The position numbers and the translations under genes were made by a program. Below are positions 57,350 to 64,000 of a stretch of DNA of 64,000 bases, piece by piece. The notes beneath the pieces are model-generated. The model searched no databases. It was not told the origin of the DNA and saw only the letters and a program-made list of their open reading frames with translations. This stretch comes from Silene conica (taxonomy: Eukaryota > Streptophyta > Magnoliopsida > Caryophyllales > Caryophyllaceae), in the NCBI GenBank assembly GCA_029255685.2, contig CM055315.2:58127181-58191180 (forward strand). The letters are read 5' to 3'. Each line of letters begins with the position of its first letter. Within the stretch, counting starts at the first letter, position 1.

Positions 57350-58319
57350 GTATAATTGTCTCAAGATTTTGTATGTACCTGATACTTTGTATCTAATATA
57401 CTGCATAAAATTACCCCATTGGACGTGGTTCGTCTATCACGCAAAAGAAGTACTAATGCAGGTGATGCTGGGCATATGTAGCAACATCATAGGTGGTTAA
57501 CAGAGGTGGCAATGGTGCAGGTCGTGATCTGTACTATTGTTGGCTAATGATTGTTGCAATGAAATCAGAATGTAAGTATATGATTTTAGGGAATAAGTTT
57601 CAGTTGGGAGTAGGTGCAGTAGAGCAGCTGTGTCGCAGTCTGGTTATGCACTCTTCTGTGTGCAGGAATCTGTATGCACAGGGCTGCTTCTTCTGTACTG
57701 GATTCCTGGGTATGATGCATTATTGCATCAGTAGCAGCGGAGCAGTAGAGCTTTTGTGCAGAATAGCAGCAGTGGCGTTGGAGTATGGGCCAGACGCTGG
57801 TCTAGTATGTGCTACAGGGGGTCTGATGCTTGCTACTGTGTTTGCAGATGTGGGCAGAGTGGCAGGGAAATCTGGTTTGGGAATTCTGGTTTGGTAATAG
57901 TGAGTAGGGAACTGAGCAAGAATGGAGTCAGAAGCGTAGGCTTCAGAGCTGATCAACACAAGGACGCGCATAGCTTAGGATTCATCTGGGACAAGGCTGG
58001 TCACATTGTAAGCTCATTTACGTTTATTATAAATGGTATCGTCTTTTTGGAAGCTCATTGTAAGCGGTTTGGTTAGTTGATGAATTTGGATAATGTATAT
58101 GAAAGACGACCGACCTTTGCTTTGAATTTGTTTAATGAAAGACGAACGACTTTGTCGTGCTTTGCTATGAATTTGTGTTTGTTTGGTTGATGGTGGCCTA
58201 TAATCTATTTTGATACGCCAGTCTAAATGGCTGACCTCTGAATAATGTATACTGGTGGTACAAATTACCATCAATACCAACTTTTTTTTTTAAAAAAAGG
58301 CAACATTAAGGACAGCAGT
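57350..58319. other. CACTA interior, right part
   Basis: An open stretch at 57493-57897 (134 codons) shows no family I recognise and looks like GC-richer filler with CAGAGCAG-type phrases. No transposase motif. Confidence 0.4.
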
Positions 58320-58750
58320 TTATGCAATAGTATGATGTATATTAACTTGTAATGCACATGGGCTTCGGTCAACAACCGATGTACAAAACATAAATGGACA
58401 TCAGATTACAGCTAAAGAATGATGTGCATAAGAGTGATGGACATCAGAATTATTAAACCTCCGATGTGCATTAAAACATGGACATCAGATGTGAGCTAAA
58501 GAATGATGTGCATAATAATGGTGGACATCAGACTTATTAAACCTCCGATGTGCAATAACACATGGAAATTAGATGTGAGCTAAAGAATGATGTGCATAAG
58601 GATGATGGACATCAGACTTATTAAACCTCCGATGTGCATTAGCAAATGGACATCGGTTGCAAAACCGATGTCCTTGATACCCATAATGGACATCAGTGAA
58701 CTCTACATCGGTTGCTAATCCGATGTCCTTGACCATAAAAGTCTGATGTC
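58320..58750. repeat. CACTA subterminal repeat array
   Basis: Roughly three copies of a unit of about 80 bp (AGCTAAAGAATGATGTGCAT, then GGACATCAG, then TTATTAAACCTCCGATGTGC), each containing direct and inverted ATCAG/GATGT units. These are probable transposase-binding repeats, as in other CACTA elements. Confidence 0.8.
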
Positions 58751-58775
58751 CTTAAGGGTTTCTGTAGTAGTGATT

Positions 58776-60364
58776 GTTATGCAAAAACAGTCAATACTGT
58801 TTCATTGCATTTGACGCACGTTCATCAATTTGTATTAGTGTTTTGTGAATAAACCTTTTATTCCTGTTTTCAAAACTTACAAATTTTGGTCTCCTTCTAA
58901 CTCATATTATCTTGCATAATATGATCTTATTTGAGTACATATCTAGAACTCATTCTATATTTTGACTTATCTTATAACTTGTGACGTATTGGTGTATCAT
59001 AGGGATTAAAATATCGCTCTAAAGTACCTAGTCACTTATGTACTGAAATCTATATTGTAGTTATTTACGATTTCATCACTCCAACATTTTCAATCATTTT
59101 GGCTATTTAATCAAAAATTTTAGGTTCATATTCATCAATATGAATAATGTTTTTAACCATTTTGATTTCTAATGGGTGACCTTTTATTATCAATATAATA
59201 AACCTCCCCGTGAACCTCCTATCTAGAATTGAGAACTTCTTATTCTTTACACATTAAAGAATCACCATTCTCTCTTAATGGTACGTTCATTTTTCTAATG
59301 AATATCGCTCCCACTAAAACCAACATCACTCGATTTATCATTTCTTAAATGAACCTTTCATTTCTCGCATGTTATACTTTTGTTATTACTTGAATAATTA
59401 TCACTATCCCTATAGTGGTTCACCTTTCTTAATTTCACTTTTCGATATAACAAAGACTATTGTCGAGGGAACTGAGCTGATTTCTCCTCTATTATCTTAT
59501 AATTTTGGAAATATTATTATTTTAAGGAACCAGTTTTCCTTCCGAATTCATACGGAGTTTCCCCACTGAAACAATGAATCATAAGGAACATTTCCTCTTG
59601 TGTCCTCCTGTAGTTTCTTCAATGTCCTCTCGTAGTTTCTTATATACATTCATTTAGGGTTCTTCTTAAGAATCCCATGTAGGATTCTTCTCTAAGATCC
59701 TACATTTATATCATTGGTTTGCGGGCGAAATATTTTCTCCCACTCTATCCTCTTAAAAATAACCTGTATTTATATAAGGATAGCAATTTTCGATAGAACC
59801 AATGTATATGAATGTTTGAAAAGTTTATAGGTGTGATGAATTCATTCTCATTTTCGCTTAAAATGATCATCATATAATGAATTAAGCATGTCTCAATTTG
59901 ATTGAAAGTATCTCATGTGGTGTAGTTCTCCGTTTTTAATCAACACTTTGATTCTTTTATATTGATCGTATCAATGTTATTTTATAATGAACGTTTCATG
60001 GTACTTCTTTAGTGATTTATAGAGATCACTTTGATTCATGTTCGACAAGGCATACAATTTATTTTAGGAATCAATAATTCGATTAAGAACAAAAGTAGTG
60101 ACTTGGGTTGAAAACCAAGTTACTAATATCCAAAATACAACCATTGTTTAGGATTTTAAATCCTTGTCTTAAAAGAAAAGAAATTGTTCTAGGAAATAAA
60201 ATGCATAATATGAAAGAAGACAATAGTGAAAATTAGAGCCAAGCTCTTAAGTCTTCAATCAATTAGATGCTACCATAGCCATCCATGTAAGGAACTTCAT
60301 GCTTCCTTCTCCTTGCCTTTGTCATTAGGAGGTGGCCCTTTAAAACAATTAAAAAGGGTAAAGA
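58776..60364 (-). other. Copia J interior between the CACTA insertion and gag
   Basis: No reading frame of note and no protease, integrase or RT motif on either strand. J therefore has noncoding DNA where pol should be. Confidence 0.6.
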
Positions 60365-61318
60365 TCAACAATTTGTATCACTATACATAAGTTGACAAAA
60401 TAACATGAATTTTAAACGAGAATTATTACCTACGGGGAGAGCTTTCCCATTTTTGAGATCGGTCAAGTATTTGGGGCAATTACGTTTCCAATGCCCTAAC
60501 CTCGTGCAATAATGGCACTTGTCTTCAGATTTTGAAGATGATGTGGAAGCGCCTTTTGAAAAGGTCTTTTCTTTAGCCGGTTTGGGCTTGAACGTTTTCT
60601 TGCCCTTGCCTTTGAAGGCATTCCTCTTGAAATTTCCTTTCCCTTTCTTCTCGATGTTCAAAACATCCTTAGTGGAACTTTCATGAAGTCCCATGTCCCT
60701 CTCGGCTTGGACGAGCATCTTATGCAATTCATCCAATGTGGTCTCTTGATTTCGCATGTTGAAATTCACCCGGAATTGAGCATACGATTTCACCTTATTG
60801 AGAGAGTGAAGAACTCGGTCAATGATGAGAGAGTCGGGAACATCAACTCCTTGCAACTTGAGAGTCTCCGCAAACTCAACTAATTTGAGTACATGAGAGC
60901 TTATCTTTTGTCCCTCCTTCATGCAAATGTCGAAGAAGGCGGAAGCCGCCTCATATTGAATCACCCTTGGAGTTTGTGAAAACATCGTCGCAAGTTTGGT
61001 GTATATCTCATATGATGTGCTTAACTTGATCATACTCCTTTGGAGATCCGGCTCCATGGAGAAGATAAGCACATTTTTAAGAGCGGAGGACTCTTTCATG
61101 TAGGCTTCATAAGCCTCACGAGTTTGAACCGCGGAACGAGCGGTCGGAGCGGTCGGAGCGGCTTCGGAGAGGTAACGGGTCTTATCGTCACCTTGAGCGG
61201 CTAAAAGTAATTGCGCATCCCAATCCTTAAAATTGGAACCCGGCTTATCGAGTTTGCAACGATCCATGAAGGACCGAAGCCATGATACATTAGTGAGAGG
61301 TGGAGCATTGGTGGCCAT
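60365..61318 (-). CDS. Copia J gag with CCHC zinc knuckle
   Basis: 317 residues, ATG at 61316-61318, uninterrupted. It has a UBN2-type copia gag layout: an N-terminal part (KDWDAQLLLAAQGDD, ALKNVLIFSMEPDLQ, ASAFFDICMKEGQKISSHVL, LPDS-like VPDSLIIDRVLHSLN), then a Lys-rich stretch (KGKGNFKRNAFKGKGKKTFK) and one zinc knuckle CHYCTRLGHWKRNC (C-x2-C-x4-H-x4-C) near residue 268. The open frame in an element without pol suggests a gag-only non-autonomous copia that supplies its own capsid protein but borrows the enzymes. Confidence 0.9.
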   Translation of the reverse strand: MATNAPPLTNVSWLRSFMDRCKLDKPGSNFKDWDAQLLLAAQGDDKTRYLSEAAPTAPTARSAVQTREAYEAYMKESSALKNVLIFSMEPDLQRSMIKLSTSYEIYTKLATMFSQTPRVIQYEAASAFFDICMKEGQKISSHVLKLVEFAETLKLQGVDVPDSLIIDRVLHSLNKVKSYAQFRVNFNMRNQETTLDELHKMLVQAERDMGLHESSTKDVLNIEKKGKGNFKRNAFKGKGKKTFKPKPAKEKTFSKGASTSSSKSEDKCHYCTRLGHWKRNCPKYLTDLKNGKALPVGNNSRLKFMLFCQLMYSDTNC

Positions 61319-62387
61319 TGACGATGTTGAAATTAAACTACAATAAAAGTGAAGGAATTAAAACAACATCATTTTAAAACTCGTAATTAAATTTAAATTT
61401 AAATTTAAACAAGTTTAGTTATTTACTTAATTATCTCTTACCCAATTAAGTAAACAATTCCGAGACCCAAATCCATATTAATCTGGGCACGGTGTAGCCG
61501 ATTCAACCCTTATTGATATAATTTGGTGGATTAACTATTTAATCGGTTGTACCTTAGAACTCTCGGTCGACAATTTTCTAAAAATTGTCTTTAGCCCGAA
61601 CTTATTCCAACTACGGTTACGAATACCTTTGTTGAGATCGACCAAATTTCAAGGTGTAATCTTATTACCCCACTTACCCAACGTAACAAGTTTAGTACCC
61701 CGGTTTAGCCGAGCCCACTTTTTTTTTTGTGAAGAAGGGAGTCATGGGTCTATACTTATTGGTAAGGCTAAGTCTCAATATTTATTTGTAAGAGATCTAG
61801 TCAAATTATTATCTATCTCCGTTTAAGTGAACTAAGTGGGTGAATTATCGATAAATTAATTGACTAGGTCGACTAAATCGAATAAAAAATGCATGACATG
61901 ATACGACGATTTGGCTATGCATGCAAACATATAAAGCAAAATAAAAGCATAAAAACTTAAAGCATAAGAAACCCTAGTATGGACTTTCCTAGAAAAGAAA
62001 ATAATAAAAGTACAAATTCGGAAACCAACTCTTTTGGTCCCTTGAACTTCACGAGGCACGCATCCCAAGGTAAACACCGTCTCGGTCGGAACTCCTTTCC
62101 GAATGGCATCGTCTTCAAGGCTCCCCGGAATTTACAAAAATTACAACTTTTCTAGTTTACTTTATACATTATAAAATAGAAAACAATAAATAAAGTGATA
62201 TGAGATCACATTAATTACATCCGAATCGATAACCCCTTACATTACGGGAAATATCGATTAAAAACTAAGGCCATACTAAGTAAAATTACATAATCCAAAA
62301 TTACGTAAATAAAATCATGACAATCATAATTAAAATATGCAATGCTTATGAATATGAACTAACATGCAAAACCTAAGCCAAATCGTC
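61319..62387 (-). other. Leader region upstream of copia J gag
   Basis: AT-rich, no coding sequence. Neither PBS nor 5' LTR of J is recognisable here; the LTR may lie beyond the window or be lost. Confidence 0.4.
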
Positions 62388-62809
62388 TGTAACACCCCAA
62401 GAGTATGAGAGGAAAGTTGTCCCACATCGGTAGAATATGAGGCTTGTGATATGTTTATAATATCTTCCACCCACCACTTAGTAACAAGGCCTTGTGCTTT
62501 TGGGATTAAGTGAGGACAATTATCGGGCCCAAAAGTGCACACCCATCTTATTGGGGGTGTGTTACGACCGTGGTGGGTCGGGTTGTGTTCTTTAAGTGGG
62601 AGAGTTTGTAACACCCCAAGAGTATGAGAGGAAAGTTGTCCCACATCGGTAGAATATGAGGCTTGTGATATGTTTATAATATCTTCCACCCACCACTTAG
62701 TAACAAGGCCTTGTGCTTTTGGGCTTAAGTGAGGACAATTATCGGGCCCAAAAGTGCACACCCATCTTATTGGGGGTGTGTTACGACCGTGGTGGGTCGG
62801 GTTGTTACA
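62388..62809 (+). mobile_element. TRIM: two LTRs in tandem with almost no interior
   Basis: 422 bp, flanked by TCGTC (62383-62387 and 62810-62814). A first LTR (62388 to about 62587) and a second (62607-62809) of about 203 bp are nearly identical, start TGTAACACCCCAAGAG, and the second ends GGGTTGTTACA. Between them are about 20 bases with the PPT (TTTAAGTGGGAGAGTT); there is no PBS. The last bases of the first LTR are missing. The long minus-strand ORF with a duplicated peptide across this stretch merely reflects the repeated LTR. Confidence 0.85.
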
Positions 62810-62814
62810 TCGTC

Positions 62815-63897
62815 CTATTTAATATCATTTATATATATAGTTATCGTATACCTCGGTTTTATGGAATTGCGTGCTTTAACGATTAAAAACACTTTGCATT
62901 ATGTGAATCGGAATTCACTCTTAAGTTAATCATCCCAACTCATTTAGGTTTCAAAATTTAGTCTTACTCAAACTTTGAACATGACTTAACTTAATATTAT
63001 AATATTGTTCGGTATTACTCGGTTTTACTGGAAAAATAATATAAAATTCAAAAAGAGTCATAAAATTTCGAAAAATTCAAAATTCAAAATTTGAATATTC
63101 TAGAAATTTCATAAAATTTCAAAACCTTAAAAATATAAGTATTTACCCGGTTTTAATATTTATTTCATAAATATGACGTAAAACTAGTATTTTGAGTCGG
63201 AAAATTAAATAATTACCATCATAAATACATATAAAATACTAATAATATTTTAACACATTCCAAAACACCTTAAGAAACTGAAATGGACAGAAAATTAAAT
63301 AGCACACTGTCCAAAATCCGAAATTTTCATTAAAATGACTCTTATTATTAAATTTTTAAATATAACTTTTTAACAAATAAAAATTAAATAAAACATAAAC
63401 TTTTGGCTCCCAAGAAAAATATGGTGATGAACATATCAAATATGACTTTTATGGGTTAAATTTTTCGGCCATTTTAACAACTTTTGCTATTTTTAACGAT
63501 TTATGTCATATATCGTACAATTTTAACCATTTAAAATTATTTCACAAGCATAACATCAAATAAAAATCTCGAAATTTTTATACATGCTGGAAATAATATA
63601 TATGACATCGTGTAAAATTTTTATGGCCAAATTCCAACTTAAATTATTAAAGTCGAAATTATGTCACTTTTATCCGATTTTTACATTAAAAATCAATAAA
63701 CATGCAATATATTATAAAAATTTCTGGAAAATTTAATATACATTTTAAATATTGCAAGTGACATGCTCCAAAAATTTTATAGTCAAATTCGAAATATATG
63801 TAATAACCTGTGTTTTAATTATTAAAAGTAATAATTATTTGTACGGTCAACGTTAAAGTCATCATGTTGATCGTAGGTGAACAACGTATATATATTG
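62815..63897. other. AT-rich noncoding stretch
   Basis: Very AT-rich with many short near-repeats of AAAATTTC and TTAAAT type. No gene, RNA or element end is recognised. Confidence 0.5.
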
Positions 63898-64000
63898 TGT
63901 AACACCCCCATTTACCTAGGAGCCTGAACTAGGACTTCCATAGTAAAAAGGATTGTTACCATCCTGGATGACCAGAATAGTAGATATACATAGTGAAAGA
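63898..64000 (-). repeat. Start of another TGTAACACCCCC-type LTR
   Basis: Begins TGTAACACCCCCATTTACCTAG and shares CCTGAACTAGGACT, GTTACCATC and AGTAGATA phrases with LTR D and the F LTRs. It is more diverged than either and cut by the window end. Minus polarity is inferred from F. Confidence 0.75.

Larger units (their letters stand above)
53613..58772. mobile_element. Non-autonomous CACTA transposon with captured gene pieces
   Basis: 5160 bp with inverted ends CACTACTACAG(G/A)AACCCTTAAGGACATC, flanked by the 3-bp duplication ATT (53610-53612 and 58773-58775). Subterminal regions carry many direct and inverted GACATCAG / CTGATGTC units. No CACTA transposase is recognisable. The interior has exon pieces of at least three unrelated host genes, all on plus, with splice-site sequence at several borders. 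This is a Pack-CACTA type element inserted in copia J. Confidence 0.95.

Noticed and set aside
57493..57897. 134-codon ORF in the CACTA element
   Set aside because: No recognisable motif and no splice or start context; reported only as CACTA interior.
62330..62761. 143-codon minus-strand ORF with a duplicated peptide
   Set aside because: The duplication is the TRIM LTR read twice; there is no independent evidence of a gene.

Overview
This is a plant nuclear window, most likely from a eudicot. It is AT-rich and almost entirely made of transposable elements nested inside one another. The element types (Athila-type and other Ty3/gypsy elements, Ty1/copia, L1-type LINE, CACTA, Helitron, TRIM) and the captured plant gene exons (RAE1, MTP, RABH1) support this. 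The species cannot be fixed from the sequence alone. Only one host gene looks intact: an intronless membrane-anchored methyltransferase-like gene at 12043-13467 (+).

Layout. 1-5226: LTR-like noncoding DNA ending in a GGGGTGTTACA-type LTR end, split by a probable non-autonomous Helitron (935-2894). 5227-6926: spacer, the 3' end of a CACTA element, and an LTR end with a strictly 19-bp-phased array of CTCGNNCGAG dyads. 6927-10921: a decayed copia (-), a MITE-like inverted repeat, and a copia RT/RNase H remnant (+) with one frameshift. 12043-13467: the host gene. 14164-45157: the remains of a copia element (-), called copia I here. It has been split by a 5'-truncated LINE (14356-16488, 15-bp duplication) and by a solo LTR (17857-43758, duplication ATCCT). 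Two complete retroelements sit inside that solo LTR: a young Athila-type element E (19122-31391, duplication ACCAG) and a noncoding element F (31576-42868, duplication CCACC). F has three LTRs and carries a piece of an unrelated TRIM. 45163-51612: Athila-type element G (+), with gag and protease only, inserted in copia I. 51613 to about 62.4 kb: copia J (-), gag only, inserted in G. J in turn holds a 5160-bp CACTA element with exon fragments of three host genes (53613-58772), and a tandem-LTR TRIM (62388-62809) lies beyond its leader. The window ends in the start of another TGTAACACCCCC-type LTR.

Two structural signals are not explained by ordinary annotation. (1) About 45 copies of the dyad GGTCGNNCGACC occur in E and G. 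They come in pairs or runs, and 23 of the 24 intervals within clusters are exactly 21 bp (two helical turns) while the spacers differ. They sit in matching places in both elements: LTR, gag-protease linker, and 3' noncoding region. (2) Nearly every LTR element with a recognisable polypurine tract (PPT) has a perfect 7-9 bp stem-loop directly upstream of it. The loop usually contains GGA. This holds across Athila, F, TRIM and copia elements, and F carries the hairpin-PPT module three times.

All spacings and duplications were read by eye from the sequence. Lineage names rest on recognised protein motifs; no database search was run.
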